NCBI GenBank assembly: GCA_003132525.1 | Contig: PKXZ01000034.1 | Coordinates: forward strand, 296-33,698 | Reading direction: 5' to 3' | Source of the DNA: Candidatus Dormiibacterota bacterium | GTDB lineage: Bacteria > Chloroflexota > Dormibacteria > Aeolococcales > Aeolococcaceae | Length of the DNA stretch: 33,403 bases | Part shown: in pieces, positions 1 through 7,847 of the stretch | How the letters are laid out: each line of letters opens with the position of its first letter | Numbering within the stretch: position 1 is the stretch's first letter | Made by a program: the position numbers and the translations under genes | Notes under the pieces: generated by a model | The model's input: only the letters and a program-made list of their open reading frames with translations | What the model was told of the DNA's origin: nothing | Database searches by the model: none

Positions 1-350
1 GGCTGATCGGCCGCGCCATCGGATCGAGCCTCGATGCGGACAACGTCGACACCACACGGCTCGCTGCCAAACTCTTTGATCTCAAGGACACGATCGGTCT
101 CGAGCGTTTGTGCCGCGAGCTCGGGGTGGTGCATCGCAAGCCGCATCACGCGCTTGCTGACGCCGAGGCAACCGCCGCGTGCTTTGTCGAGCTGGTGCGC
201 CGCGGCGCGGAGCGGTTCAACTGGGCGACGCTGGGCGATCTTCTGGTGGCCGGGAAGCCCCCCGCGTTCGCAGCGGACGCCGGTGTCGTGCCGCCCGGTG
301 GACCCGCACAAGGCGCCACCGCGAGCCCTCGACCGCGCCGGCGGCGTTGA
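1..350 (+). CDS. DnaQ-family 3'-5' exonuclease, C-terminal part (5' end outside window)
   Basis: The frame is open from the left edge (first full codon at 3) to TGA at 348-350, so about 115 C-terminal residues are visible. The segment HHALADAEATAA matches the third exonuclease motif (H-x-A-x-x-D-A) of the DnaQ/epsilon superfamily, whose His and Asp coordinate the two catalytic metals. Upstream, DTTRLAAKLFDLKDTIGLERLCRELGV fits the region before that motif in these enzymes. The family removes 3' nucleotides from DNA or RNA in proofreading or repair. The last 25 or so residues are a low-complexity Pro/Ala/Arg tail. Motifs I and II lie outside the window, so a stand-alone exonuclease cannot be told from a domain of a larger protein such as a helicase or polymerase fusion. 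Family assignment is fairly secure; the exact role is unknown. Confidence 0.75.
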   Translation, partial: LIGRAIGSSLDADNVDTTRLAAKLFDLKDTIGLERLCRELGVVHRKPHHALADAEATAACFVELVRRGAERFNWATLGDLLVAGKPPAFAADAGVVPPGGPAQGATASPRPRRRR

Positions 351-456
351 CAGCACGCCCAGCGCTGCATACCATCAGCTCGAACCAACCACATTCATAC
401 CGGTTCGCGTCGACGCGGCTCGGTCACTCATCCCGGTTCATCTCGAGGACAACGCG

Positions 457-912
457 ATGCCCAGCCACATCAACAGGGCCGAGGCGATCGGTGTCGCATC
501 AGCCGCCGTCGGCATCCTCGTCGCCTTTCTCCCGTGGTACGCCTATTCGGCGGGCACCTCGCACGTTTCCGTCAACGCGTTTCGCGCGTCAGTGCTCGGC
601 GACCTCTTCTTCGTCGCGATCGCCGCGGTGGTCCTCCTGCTCCTGATCGGACGCGGGTTCGTCGATGACGTCGTGACGCCCTACATTCCCGAGAGCGCCG
701 CGTATGCGACCGCGTCCGCAGTTGCGATGGGCAGCGTGCTCATTCAGCTGATCCTGGCGAGAGCAACCGGACGCTCGCTCGGCATCGGGATCTTTCTGGC
801 CGTGATTGCGGCGGCCGGACTCTGCACCGCAGCCGTGCTGCGCCGGTTGCATCCAGATCGTCGTCGACTAGTTCGCGAAGGCCTTTCCCAAGAGGGCCTG
901 ATTACTCCATAA
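457..912 (+). CDS. Small four-helix membrane protein, FLPW family (paralogue of the gene at 1614)
   Basis: Predicted 151-residue protein. The ATG at 457 is preceded by GAGGA at 445-449 with 7 bases between, which decides the start over upstream in-frame codons. Four hydrophobic segments are visible at about residues 10-28, 48-65, 85-105 and 108-128, followed by a basic tail (RRLHPDRRRLVREG) probably on the cytoplasmic side. The first helix ends in AFLPWYAY, and the fourth contains SLGIGIFLAVIAAAG. Both features recur in the protein encoded at 1614-2180 (TFLPWHT, SIGVFLGVITAAA), so the two look like paralogues of the same topology. I do not recognise a named function, and no catalytic motif is visible. 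It begins a run of four co-oriented small membrane-protein genes. Confidence 0.7.
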   Translation: MPSHINRAEAIGVASAAVGILVAFLPWYAYSAGTSHVSVNAFRASVLGDLFFVAIAAVVLLLLIGRGFVDDVVTPYIPESAAYATASAVAMGSVLIQLILARATGRSLGIGIFLAVIAAAGLCTAAVLRRLHPDRRRLVREGLSQEGLITP

Positions 913-1004
913 TCCAGCGACCGCGCTCGGGGGACGTGGCGCCCCCGGCCCACGCAGATGCCACATACAGCAGCTCATTCATGCTGGGAGGAACACCCGA
1001 ACCA

Positions 1005-1559
1005 ATGGCCAACATCCTGACTGACCCGCCCTTTGCGGCAGACCCGCCGGTCAAGCTGAACATACCCGCGAAGACACTGGGCCTGGTGCTGCTCATCCTT
1101 GGAGTGATCGGCATCATTTTCGGAATCCTCGGACTCACGGCCACGTTCGGCGCCTGCACTCTCGGGGGCTGCGGGTTCCCAATCCTGTGGCTGTTGGGTG
1201 CGATCATCGGACTCGTCGGCATTTGCGTCGGTACCTACGGCGCCTACCAGATGTATCAGCTCAACCGTGACGGCAAGCGTCTGGTGATCTACGGGCTGGC
1301 GCTCGGATTCATCGGCGGCGTCGTGAGCACCATCGGCACGATCATCTTCTACGCCGGATACGCGCTCCTCGGGGTTGGGTACGGCGGTGCCATCGTCGGG
1401 CTGATCATTGACGTGATCGTCTACGCGATCGTCTGGTACGTGGTGGTCATCAGCCGGTTTCCCGGTGAGACCCCGCTCGTCGCGGCCGGACCGACCGGTG
1501 GGTACGGCAATCCTCCGGGCGGTTACAACCCGCCACCTCCTCCACCTCCAGGCGCCTGA
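1005..1559 (+). CDS. Four-helix membrane protein with Gly/Tyr/Pro-rich C-terminal tail
   Basis: Predicted 184 residues. The ATG at 1005 follows GGGAGGA at 986-992; an in-frame ATG at 981 lies too close to that site and is less likely. After a Pro-rich cytoplasmic N-terminus (LTDPPFAADPPVKLN) there are hydrophobic segments at about residues 26-48, 62-82, 98-122 and 125-148. A tail rich in Gly, Tyr and Pro ends in a run of seven prolines. The loop after helix 1 carries two cysteines (FGACTLGGCGF) that could form a disulfide if extracytoplasmic. Proline-rich tails next to small helical bundles are common in high-GC bacteria as scaffolding or low-complexity extensions. I assign no function. It sits between two other small membrane-protein genes on the same strand. 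Confidence 0.65.
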   Translation: MANILTDPPFAADPPVKLNIPAKTLGLVLLILGVIGIIFGILGLTATFGACTLGGCGFPILWLLGAIIGLVGICVGTYGAYQMYQLNRDGKRLVIYGLALGFIGGVVSTIGTIIFYAGYALLGVGYGGAIVGLIIDVIVYAIVWYVVVISRFPGETPLVAAGPTGGYGNPPGGYNPPPPPPPGA

Positions 1560-1613
1560 GGCCTGGATCAAGCACCCACCAGGATCCGTTCAGTTCCGTG
1601 AGGGAGGCCTGAC

Positions 1614-2180
1614 GTGCCATTGAACGTGGCAGGCAAGCAGGTGTCCAATGGCGCCGTCGTGGTCGCCGGCGGCCTCGTTGTCGGGCTCGTCGACACGTTC
1701 CTGCCGTGGCACACCACGACGTTTCCGGCGGCGCTCGGGGGCGCCACCGGCGGCCACGATGCCCTCGGGTACTGGTCGGGCTGGCTCTTCTTCCTGGCGG
1801 TCCTGGTGGGGATCGCGCTTTTCGCCGTGCGCACCTTCGTCCAAGGAAGCATCCCGGCACTCCCGTTCACTGACGCGACGATCTACCTTGGTGTTGGTGT
1901 CGTCATGATCGTGTGCGCGCTGCTCTGGCTCGTGACCGGGGGCGGCTACGGATCGGTGTACGACCAGTACGCCACTCTCGCCGGGTACTCCTCGGGACCG
2001 AGCATCGGGGTCTTCCTCGGGGTCATCACCGCGGCAGCCGTGGGTGTTGGCGGGTACCTGATGAACAGCGATCCGCAGCCGGCGACGAGGCCGCTGAGCT
2101 CGTATCAGCCGTCCTCGACGCCGGCTCCACCACCGGCCATGCCGCCGCTTGCGGCACCACAGCCTCCGCCCACCACATAG
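1614..2180 (+). CDS. Four-helix membrane protein with Pro-rich tail, FLPW family
   Basis: Predicted 188 residues. The GTG start at 1614 is placed by AGGGAGG at 1601-1607 with 6 bases between, a near-ideal ribosome binding site. Hydrophobic segments lie at about residues 12-30, 52-72, 88-108 and 128-148. Helix 1 ends in DTFLPWHTTT and helix 4 reads SIGVFLGVITAAAVGVGG, matching the gene at 457 in sequence and position. The segment between helices 1 and 2 is Gly/His-rich and probably extracytoplasmic. The last 40 residues are a Pro/Ala/Ser tail absent from the paralogue at 457. No enzyme motif is seen and no function is recognised. It is likely co-transcribed with the gene at 2210, which starts 29 bases after its stop. 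Confidence 0.68.
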   Translation: MPLNVAGKQVSNGAVVVAGGLVVGLVDTFLPWHTTTFPAALGGATGGHDALGYWSGWLFFLAVLVGIALFAVRTFVQGSIPALPFTDATIYLGVGVVMIVCALLWLVTGGGYGSVYDQYATLAGYSSGPSIGVFLGVITAAAVGVGGYLMNSDPQPATRPLSSYQPSSTPAPPPAMPPLAAPQPPPTT

Positions 2181-2209
2181 CCGGCGCGGATCGCAGGGAG
2201 GAGACCCAC

Positions 2210-2674
2210 ATGTCTGACGCTCCAGGGACCCCGCAGCCGCCGGTATGGGGATCGCCCCAACCCGACAATCCTCCGCAGGCGCCGGGGTTCCCCGCCCAGC
2301 AAGGCTATCCGCCCCAGCAGGGATACCCACCGCAGGGCGCACCCTACGGGTACTACCAGCAGCCACCGCAATACGCGGTCGCCCAGCCGGGTAACGGCCT
2401 GGGCATCGCCGGCGGGGTCTGCGGGATCGTCGCAGTGGTGCTCTGCTGGATCCCGTTCGTCGACTACATCAGCATCATCCTTGGCGCCCTGGCGATCATC
2501 TTCGGTGCGCTCGGCATCCGCCACGCGACCGCACATGGTGGCGGCGGCAAGGGCATGGCGATCACCGGCGTTGTGACCGGCATCGTCGCGGTGGTCATCA
2601 CGATCCTCTTCCTCGCCGTGGTGTACACGGCGATCAATTCCGTCACTCCAACGCTCGGCGTCCTGGGGCACTGA
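2210..2674 (+). CDS. DUF4190-type small membrane protein with Pro/Gln/Tyr-rich N-terminus
   Basis: Predicted 154 residues. The ATG at 2210 follows GGGAGGAG at 2196-2203 with 6 bases between. The first 60 residues are a low-complexity Pro/Gln/Gly/Tyr segment with the tandem unit QQGYPP. Then come GNGLGIAGGVCGIVAVVL (helix 1), a tight turn at WIPFVDYISI, helix 2, the soluble segment IRHATAHGGGGKGMAITG, and helix 3. The pattern G-x-G-I-A-G-x-x-x-G, W-I-P and K-G-x-A-I-T-G is typical of DUF4190 membrane proteins, which are widespread in Actinomycetota and Chloroflexota and have no established function. It closes the run of four membrane-protein genes and is followed by a short hairpin before a convergent gene. 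Confidence 0.75.
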   Translation: MSDAPGTPQPPVWGSPQPDNPPQAPGFPAQQGYPPQQGYPPQGAPYGYYQQPPQYAVAQPGNGLGIAGGVCGIVAVVLCWIPFVDYISIILGALAIIFGALGIRHATAHGGGGKGMAITGVVTGIVAVVITILFLAVVYTAINSVTPTLGVLGH

Positions 2675-2689
2675 GCCGGACGGTGTTCA

Positions 2690-2704
2690 GGCCCGTACCG
2701 GGCT
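2690..2704. terminator. Candidate bidirectional hairpin between convergent genes
   Basis: GCCCG (2691-2695), loop TAC, CGGGC (2699-2703), with a G-T pair extending the stem. It sits in the 33-base gap between the stop at 2674 and the convergent stop at 2708. There is no T-tract, so it is a weak candidate. Confidence 0.3.
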
Positions 2705-2707
2705 GGG

Positions 2708-3724
2708 TCAGACGCTGAAGTCGGCCACCACGGGGTAGTGATCTGACGCCACGGCGGCGTCGGGATCGGGCCACGTCCGGCCTCCGACGACATCGGCGCC
2801 GACCACGTGGGCGGCAAGGTCAGGCGTCGCGAAGACGTAGTCGACGCGTGCGGAGAGCTGCCAGGTCGCGCAGGTGAGGCCGCGCGCACGCGGATGCACG
2901 TCGCGGTAGCAGTCCACATAGCCTTCCTCGAGCAGGCGCTCGACGGTCCAGCGCTCGATGAGGCGTCCCAGGAACCGGTCCATCGCGCGCGACACCGGGA
3001 GCCCGACCGTCAACGGCGCTACCACGCGCGGAAGCGCGGGGATTCCGCCGAGCAGGCGTGGGTCCACCCCGGCGCGACGCCAGCGATCCGCAAGGCCGTT
3101 GCCGTCCTCGTCGTGGGGAGCCAGCGGGGTGAGGATGCCGTTCGATCCCACGACGAGCAGACCGGCGCGGCGCAGGTCGTTCATCCGCCGGAAGAACGAG
3201 GTGGCCAGGATGTCGTCGCCCGGGGAGAGCGCATTGAAGTCGCCGATCAGCATGTGAGGCAACGCCGGCTCGTCGGCGATGTCAGTCAGCACCGCGCCGA
3301 TCTCGCGGATCCGCCGTGCCTCTCCCTTGTTCCGGTCGCCAAAGCGGGCCGCGAGGTGCAGGCAATGAATGCCGACCACAGGGACTTCGCCGCCGCCCGT
3401 CTCGACGTCGCAGTGAAGGTGGGAGCGCAACATCCTGCCGTGGTGGCGGCGGTTGCGCCATGCGCGCACCGGCAGCCGCGTGAGGATGGCGGTGTGCATC
3501 GGCGAGTCCGGATCGCTTGGCTCCCCAAGGAACATCTCCATGCCGAGGTCTTCGGCAAGATCGCGGACGCGATCCACCTCGCGAACCTCCTGGAGCGCGA
3601 CCACATCGGCGTCGATGCGTCGCAGCACATTGCCAACCAGCTCGCCGCGCTGCTCGCCACCAAGCAGGATGTTGTATGTGGCGACGCGAATCCTGCGCGG
3701 TGTGGGTTTTCTGGCTCGCGACAT
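2708..3724 (-). CDS. Endonuclease/exonuclease/phosphatase (EEP) family protein
   Basis: Predicted 338 residues. All the usual EEP landmarks are present: RVATYNIL (N18), ALQEV (metal-binding E46), HCLHLA (H123), IGDFNALSPGD (D162, N164), RVDYVFATPD near the C-terminus, and ASDHYPVVADF (D328, H329, the general base pair). EEP enzymes hydrolyse phosphodiester or phosphomonoester bonds in nucleic acids, phospholipids or other substrates, and the substrate cannot be read from this sequence. There is no signal peptide, so it is probably cytoplasmic. The ATG at 3724 is chosen over the in-frame TTG at 3727. No Shine-Dalgarno is present, but TAAGTT (3736 down to 3731) stands 6 bases before the ATG, as in leaderless transcripts. 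It is divergent from the membrane-protein gene at 3747. Confidence 0.85.
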   Translation of the reverse strand: MSRARKPTPRRIRVATYNILLGGEQRGELVGNVLRRIDADVVALQEVREVDRVRDLAEDLGMEMFLGEPSDPDSPMHTAILTRLPVRAWRNRRHHGRMLRSHLHCDVETGGGEVPVVGIHCLHLAARFGDRNKGEARRIREIGAVLTDIADEPALPHMLIGDFNALSPGDDILATSFFRRMNDLRRAGLLVVGSNGILTPLAPHDEDGNGLADRWRRAGVDPRLLGGIPALPRVVAPLTVGLPVSRAMDRFLGRLIERWTVERLLEEGYVDCYRDVHPRARGLTCATWQLSARVDYVFATPDLAAHVVGADVVGGRTWPDPDAAVASDHYPVVADFSV

Positions 3725-3746
3725 CAACCGAACTTACAATGCCACG
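3725..3746. promoter_or_regulatory. Overlapping divergent leaderless promoters
   Basis: On the plus strand TACAAT (3735-3740) lies exactly 6 bases before the GTG at 3747. On the minus strand TAAGTT (3736 down to 3731) lies exactly 6 bases before the ATG at 3724. The two -10-like hexamers share two base pairs. Neither gene has a Shine-Dalgarno sequence, so transcription probably starts at the first base of each start codon. Confidence 0.55.
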
Positions 3747-4331
3747 GTGCAGCCACAGCGCGACGCACATCTCACCGAGCTCGTCTTCCTCGACCGTGGT
3801 CCGATCGCGCTGCGCTGTGTCGCGGTTGCGGTCGTCGCGGCCGCCTGCGGCGTTGCCGGCACGTTGCTCGTGCGCCTGCACCAGTCGCTGGCCGCCCAGC
3901 TCGCCGCGCACGCGGCGCTCAACCCGCTGCAGACGCTGGTCGCCACCGGATCAAGTGTCCGCACGCTCTGGCCCGGCTGGGTGGCGGCAGTGTGCTTCGC
4001 AGCGGCCGTGCTGCGGCTCCGCCGCGGCGCCACCGAACCACCCGCCGGGCGCACCTCGGTCGAACACCAGACCCTCGCCCAGCTCCGCGCGGGTCTGCGC
4101 CGCGAGTATCGAATCGTTCGCTCCGCGCTCCTGGTGGTGTGTCTGTTCGCCGCGGTCGACGTGGCACGCACGGTCGCGGGCCTCGCCGCGGGGCCGTCCG
4201 CCGACCCGCAACTGCTCACCACCCTGCCCGCAACCGTGGTCGAGGCCCTGGGGTATGTCGTCGCCGCCGCGGTGCTGGCGGTGTGGGCTCGCGCATTCGG
4301 CTCGGAGGTGCGCCGGCTCGGCGCGCTGTGA
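3747..4331 (+). CDS. Four-helix integral membrane protein of unknown function
   Basis: Predicted 194 residues from a GTG at 3747. No ribosome binding site is present, but TACAAT ends 6 bases upstream, which points to a leaderless mRNA starting at the GTG itself. Hydrophobic segments lie at about residues 24-46 (LRCVAVAVVAAACGVAGTLL), 70-88, 121-142 and 165-184. Between helices 2 and 3 is a basic and acidic stretch (RLRRGATEPPAGRTSVEHQ, then LRRE) likely to be cytoplasmic. No conserved catalytic or transport motif is seen, and I do not recognise the family. It is divergent from the EEP gene and shares its promoter region. It converges on the polyprenyl synthetase gene, whose stop is 32 bases away. 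Confidence 0.65.
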   Translation: MQPQRDAHLTELVFLDRGPIALRCVAVAVVAAACGVAGTLLVRLHQSLAAQLAAHAALNPLQTLVATGSSVRTLWPGWVAAVCFAAAVLRLRRGATEPPAGRTSVEHQTLAQLRAGLRREYRIVRSALLVVCLFAAVDVARTVAGLAAGPSADPQLLTTLPATVVEALGYVVAAAVLAVWARAFGSEVRRLGAL

Positions 4332-4362
4332 GCGGCCCGTCGACGGAGGGGAGTCCCGCGGA

Positions 4363-5337
4363 TCAGATCCTGCGCTCGACGACGTAGTCGCAGACTCGCT
4401 CGAGGGTTTCGCGGGCATCCGACTCCGGAAAATCCTTCAACTCCGTGGCCGCTTCGCGCGCGAACTCCTGGGCACTGCGCTCTGCCGCCGCGATCGCATC
4501 CGAGCCGCGAACCAGGCTCACGACCATGTCGAAGTCCTCTTCGTTGAGGTCATTCTTGGCCAGAATCCGCTGGAGACGGGCGCCGACCTCGCGGTCTTTG
4601 AGAGCCAGCATCAGCGGCAGGGTGACCGTTCCCTGGCGGAGGTCGGCGCCGACGGGCTTGCCCACCTCGGCCGTGGTTGCGACGTAATCGAGGACATCGT
4701 CGGCGATCTGAAAGGCCATGCCGAGGCTGTGCCCGTAGCGGCGTAGGCTCTCGACGGATGCCGTGTCCAGCCCCGCGATCAGGCCCCCGCCGTAGCAGCT
4801 GGTGCTGACCAGCGTCGCCGTCTTGCGGCCGATCTTGCGGTGGTAGTCGGCGAGCGACTGGTCATACTCGTTGCGGCTGGTCATCTGCAACAGCTCGCCC
4901 ATGCAGATGGTCATGACCGCGTTGCTGATCGCCGAGTCGATGGCCGGCATCCCGATCTCGGCCAGGAGGTACGCGCCCTTGGCGAAATAATAGTCACCGA
5001 TGATCACGGCCGGGTCCGGTCCCAGCGCCTCGTGAATGGTGGTGATCCCGCGCCGCGTCGGTGCCTTGTCGATGAGATCGTCATGCACGAGCGTCGCCGT
5101 GTGGATGAACTCGATCCCCATGGCGAGGTTGAAGACGTCGTTGGCATCGGCATTGCCGAGCCGGGCGGCGAGGATGACCAGCGCCGGACGGAGGCGCTTC
5201 CCACCCGCCTTGACGATGTGGGACATGGCACTCGCCATGGGACCGAGGTCGGATGCGATCTCGGCGTCGAGACGCCGCTCGAATTCGATGAGTTCCGTGG
5301 AGATCGGCTCCAGGAGTTCCTCGGCGGCGATGCTCAC
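4363..5337 (-). CDS. Polyprenyl diphosphate synthase (E-type prenyltransferase)
   Basis: Predicted 324 residues, the usual length. Both aspartate-rich motifs are intact: HDDLIDKAPTRRG (D86, D87, D90) and IADDVLDY (D213, D214, D217). GGKRLRP near residue 47 binds isopentenyl diphosphate. These enzymes condense isopentenyl diphosphate with an allylic diphosphate to make the long all-trans chain used for menaquinone or ubiquinone tails. Small residues such as Ala/Thr before the first motif (FIHTATLVHDD) suggest a long-chain product, although chain length is not certain. The GTG start at 5337 overlaps the murI stop in GTGA, so translation is probably coupled. It is the last gene of the four-gene minus-strand operon and pairs quinone synthesis with cell-wall precursor supply. 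Confidence 0.92.
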   Translation of the reverse strand: MSIAAEELLEPISTELIEFERRLDAEIASDLGPMASAMSHIVKAGGKRLRPALVILAARLGNADANDVFNLAMGIEFIHTATLVHDDLIDKAPTRRGITTIHEALGPDPAVIIGDYYFAKGAYLLAEIGMPAIDSAISNAVMTICMGELLQMTSRNEYDQSLADYHRKIGRKTATLVSTSCYGGGLIAGLDTASVESLRRYGHSLGMAFQIADDVLDYVATTAEVGKPVGADLRQGTVTLPLMLALKDREVGARLQRILAKNDLNEEDFDMVVSLVRGSDAIAAAERSAQEFAREAATELKDFPESDARETLERVCDYVVERRI

Positions 5338-6191
5338 GACCCCGATGCCACTCGAATCACCTGGCGCACCGGCCGCACCGTGCGGGGTTCAGGGAGCGGT
5401 TCGTCGAAGATCAGGGCCGCACTGGTCCGGAAGCGTGCCGGGGCCGCCGTGACCAGCAGCTCCGTCCGCATCGCCAGGCTCTCCGAGTCGGGCGCGGGCG
5501 CCGCATCGGCGCCGATCCGATTCACCGCGACGATGCGCTTGACACGCGCTGCGGTGGTGTCCGCGCTGTCCACGACACGCAGCCGCCGGGTCCCGATCAG
5601 GCGCGCAAGCGTGGGGCGCAGCAGCGGGTAATGGGTGCATCCGAGGACGAGGGTGTCGGCCCGCCAGTCGAAGATGCGTTCGAGCACCGGTCTCAGCGCG
5701 GCCTCCGCCCTCGGCGTGCCGGCGTCCCCGTCCTCGACGATCTCGACGAGATCTGCCGCAACCTCACTGAGCACCGCGATCCCCGGGTTGGCCTCACGGA
5801 TGGCGTGGACGTACTCGCCGCTTGCGCGAGTTCCTTCGGTGCTGAGCACCGCCACGCGGCCATTGCGAGTCCCCGCCGCCGCGGCCTGCGCGCCCGGGGC
5901 GATGACGCCCACCACGGGGATGTCGAAGCGTTCCCGCGCGGCATTGAGGGCCGCAGCCGTCGCCGTGTTGCACGCGATCACAACGAGCTTGGTGTCCATC
6001 GCCGCGAGCGTCCCGATGATGTCGAGGGCAAGGCCGCGTACCTGGCTCTGCGAACGCGGCCCATATGGGAAGTGCTCCAGGTCGGCCACGTAGATCAGCG
6101 CTTCAGCAGGCATCTGATGACGGATCTCGCGGAGCACGGTCAGGCCGCCGACACCGGAGTCGAACACGCCGATGGGGCGCGAGTCGCTCAT
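5334..6191 (-). CDS. murI: Glutamate racemase
   Basis: Predicted 285 residues. It interconverts L- and D-glutamate, supplying D-glutamate for peptidoglycan in the cytoplasm. IGVFDSGVGGLTVLREI at the N-terminus, VIACNTATAAAL (catalytic C74) and LVLGCTHYPLL (catalytic C185) are the family signatures, and both proton-transfer cysteines are present. HFPYGPRS (residues 40-47) is the conserved substrate loop. The C-terminus extends some 25 residues past the usual core. The ATG at 6191 overlaps the stop of the upstream acetyltransferase gene in ATGA, and its own stop overlaps the GTG of the polyprenyl synthase. It is therefore embedded in an operon with tight translational coupling. Confidence 0.95.
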   Translation of the reverse strand: MSDSRPIGVFDSGVGGLTVLREIRHQMPAEALIYVADLEHFPYGPRSQSQVRGLALDIIGTLAAMDTKLVVIACNTATAAALNAARERFDIPVVGVIAPGAQAAAAGTRNGRVAVLSTEGTRASGEYVHAIREANPGIAVLSEVAADLVEIVEDGDAGTPRAEAALRPVLERIFDWRADTLVLGCTHYPLLRPTLARLIGTRRLRVVDSADTTAARVKRIVAVNRIGADAAPAPDSESLAMRTELLVTAAPARFRTSAALIFDEPLPEPRTVRPVRQVIRVASGS

Positions 6192-6778
6192 TCGTTTCGC
6201 AGGATAGCAGGGGCGCGAGCCAAGCCCGACCCGCCGAGGGCCAGCCCCATGAGCAGCATGTCCCGGTCGCCACTGGGCATTCGCACCTCGCCCTTCACCA
6301 GCCCTTCGTCCTCGAAGCCGAGTGAGCGGTACAGGGTGATTGCACGCCCGTTGTCGGGGAAGACGCGGAGACTGAGCTTGGCCAGGCCGACTGCGCCTGC
6401 CCAGGCGATGGCCATCTCCATGAGGATGCGTCCGAGCCCGGCGCCGCGCTCTGCGTTGCTGACAAGGATGGCGATTTCTCCGACGTGCCCGTAGTGGTTC
6501 CCCGCGCGTCGCTGCACCATGACGTGGCCTGCGGGTGCCCCGTCGACCTCGAGGGTCAGGGTCAGCCCACCCTCGAGCATGATCGACACCAGGCGCATGC
6601 TCTGCTCGATGGTGTCCGGTTCACCGGGCACCGCGGCGAGCAACTCCCCCTCCCCCGCCACGGCGTCGATGAGGGCCGCGAGGCCCGGTGCGTCGGTATC
6701 CTTCGAGGGCCTGATCAGGTAGGGGTGCCCATTTCGGGCGACGCCCTCGCGGCGAAGCACTGGTTGGGTTGCCGTCAT
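6188..6778 (-). CDS. GNAT-family N-acetyltransferase
   Basis: Predicted 196 residues. The acetyl-CoA pyrophosphate-binding motif A is visible as ILVSNAERGAGLGRILME (R-G-x-G-L-G at about residues 110-116). It is preceded by a beta strand with GHVGEIA and followed by LSLRVFPDNGRAITLYRSLGFE, the typical C-terminal part with the N-x-x-A-x-x-L-Y-x-x-x-G-F element. The family transfers an acetyl group from acetyl-CoA to amines on small molecules or proteins; the acceptor is unknown. The ATG at 6778 overlaps the upstream hydrolase stop (ATGA), and its own stop overlaps murI in the same manner. Position before murI is suggestive only and does not prove a cell-wall substrate. Confidence 0.88.
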   Translation of the reverse strand: MTATQPVLRREGVARNGHPYLIRPSKDTDAPGLAALIDAVAGEGELLAAVPGEPDTIEQSMRLVSIMLEGGLTLTLEVDGAPAGHVMVQRRAGNHYGHVGEIAILVSNAERGAGLGRILMEMAIAWAGAVGLAKLSLRVFPDNGRAITLYRSLGFEDEGLVKGEVRMPSGDRDMLLMGLALGGSGLARAPAILRNE

Positions 6779-7824
6779 ACGGCGACGGAGAGGCCGGGAT
6801 CGTCCTCGATCGTGGTGGCGCGGTCGGCGATCCGCCGCGCGATCCCGCTGGCGCTCATCACGGTCATGTGACCGTGCGGGTAGGTCCAGAGATCCGTCTG
6901 CCACTCGGCGCTGAGCCGGGTGACCGGGTCGGGTCCGACCACCAGGTCCTGCATGGCGCGAACCAGCGTGATCCGATCTCCCGGCGTCCGCGGGGTGAAG
7001 TTGCGCGCGACCAACGGCGCCAGTGTCGACTCGAGGAAGCGTCCGGCGCTCGCGCGATCCGGCCCCCAGGACCCGCTGAACTCGCCGATCATGCCGAGGT
7101 GGCGGAGCGATGGGGTCGGCGGCCGTTGTGAGAGCGTTGTCGCAGGGTCGCAGAACGGCGCCACCGCGATCACCCGGTCCAGGTCGAGCTGCGTGGCGAG
7201 CAGGGTGGCGATCAGCCCCCCGAGGCTGACGCCAACCACCGTGACGTGGGGACTCCCCTCCGCGCGAGCCCAGGCGATCACCGCTGCCGCGTCCTCGACG
7301 GACTGGCGAACCACCGCCCTGATGTGCGCCGGGTCGAGGCTGAAGTAGCCGTCGCCGCTGCGCTGTCCCGGGAGCGTGCGACGCAGGTGATACGGGAGAT
7401 CGAGCCGGGCCGTGTGTGCCCCCCGAATGCGCATCTGCTTGGCCAGCCAGCGGTCGTAGGTGGTCTGCGGTACTGCGTACCCGTGCAGGAGCAGCACAAA
7501 GGGCGCGGGCCCTGGCTTGCGCCGGACATGCGCGGTCGCGAGCAGGTGGCGGCTGCCCCAGTGACCCCCGGGGCCCTCGCTGTCGCCTTCGAGCTCCAGC
7601 TCACGCCAGCGCGGACCACCAAGCGACTCCCGTTCCCGGTGCACCTGGATCGCCCGTGGATCGCTGACCCGGCTCTGCTCCCAGAACGCGGCGGAGTCCA
7701 CCGGCTCGCGATCGATGGTCTCGGGCCGGGTGATCCCGACGGCGGTCAGGCGGACGTGCACCATTCGATCCAGGATCAGCGACACCCTGCCGATGAGGCG
7801 GTCGTGGGACGTTTCGGAACTCAT
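6775..7824 (-). CDS. Alpha/beta hydrolase, ABHD18-like
   Basis: Predicted 349 residues. FVLLLHGYAVPQTTYD (oxyanion-hole H-G strand near residue 114), VVGVSLGGLIATLLA (nucleophile elbow G-V-S-L-G-G, S200) and WTYPHGHMTVM near the C-terminus (probable catalytic His) outline a serine hydrolase. The long N-terminal region before the fold and the LLLHGY start resemble the ABHD18/DUF2048 group, although I would not press that assignment. The substrate is unknown and no signal peptide is present. The ATG at 7824 is preceded by GGAGAGG with 9 bases between, so the in-frame TTG at 7845 is rejected. It is the first gene of the operon ending with polyprenyl synthase and is divergent from the sigma-factor gene. 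Confidence 0.82.
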   Translation of the reverse strand: MSSETSHDRLIGRVSLILDRMVHVRLTAVGITRPETIDREPVDSAAFWEQSRVSDPRAIQVHRERESLGGPRWRELELEGDSEGPGGHWGSRHLLATAHVRRKPGPAPFVLLLHGYAVPQTTYDRWLAKQMRIRGAHTARLDLPYHLRRTLPGQRSGDGYFSLDPAHIRAVVRQSVEDAAAVIAWARAEGSPHVTVVGVSLGGLIATLLATQLDLDRVIAVAPFCDPATTLSQRPPTPSLRHLGMIGEFSGSWGPDRASAGRFLESTLAPLVARNFTPRTPGDRITLVRAMQDLVVGPDPVTRLSAEWQTDLWTYPHGHMTVMSASGIARRIADRATTIEDDPGLSVAV

Positions 7825-7847
7825 GGCAAAAACCCTCTCCGTCAATC

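Noticed and set aside
2807-4387. Long plus-strand open frame antisense to the EEP gene
   Set aside because: No recognisable domain, and the opposite strand carries all EEP motifs.
6192-6206. TATCCT nine bases upstream of the murI ATG as an internal promoter
   Set aside because: It lies in the acetyltransferase coding sequence, the spacing differs from the leaderless cases, and the ATGA overlap already explains expression.
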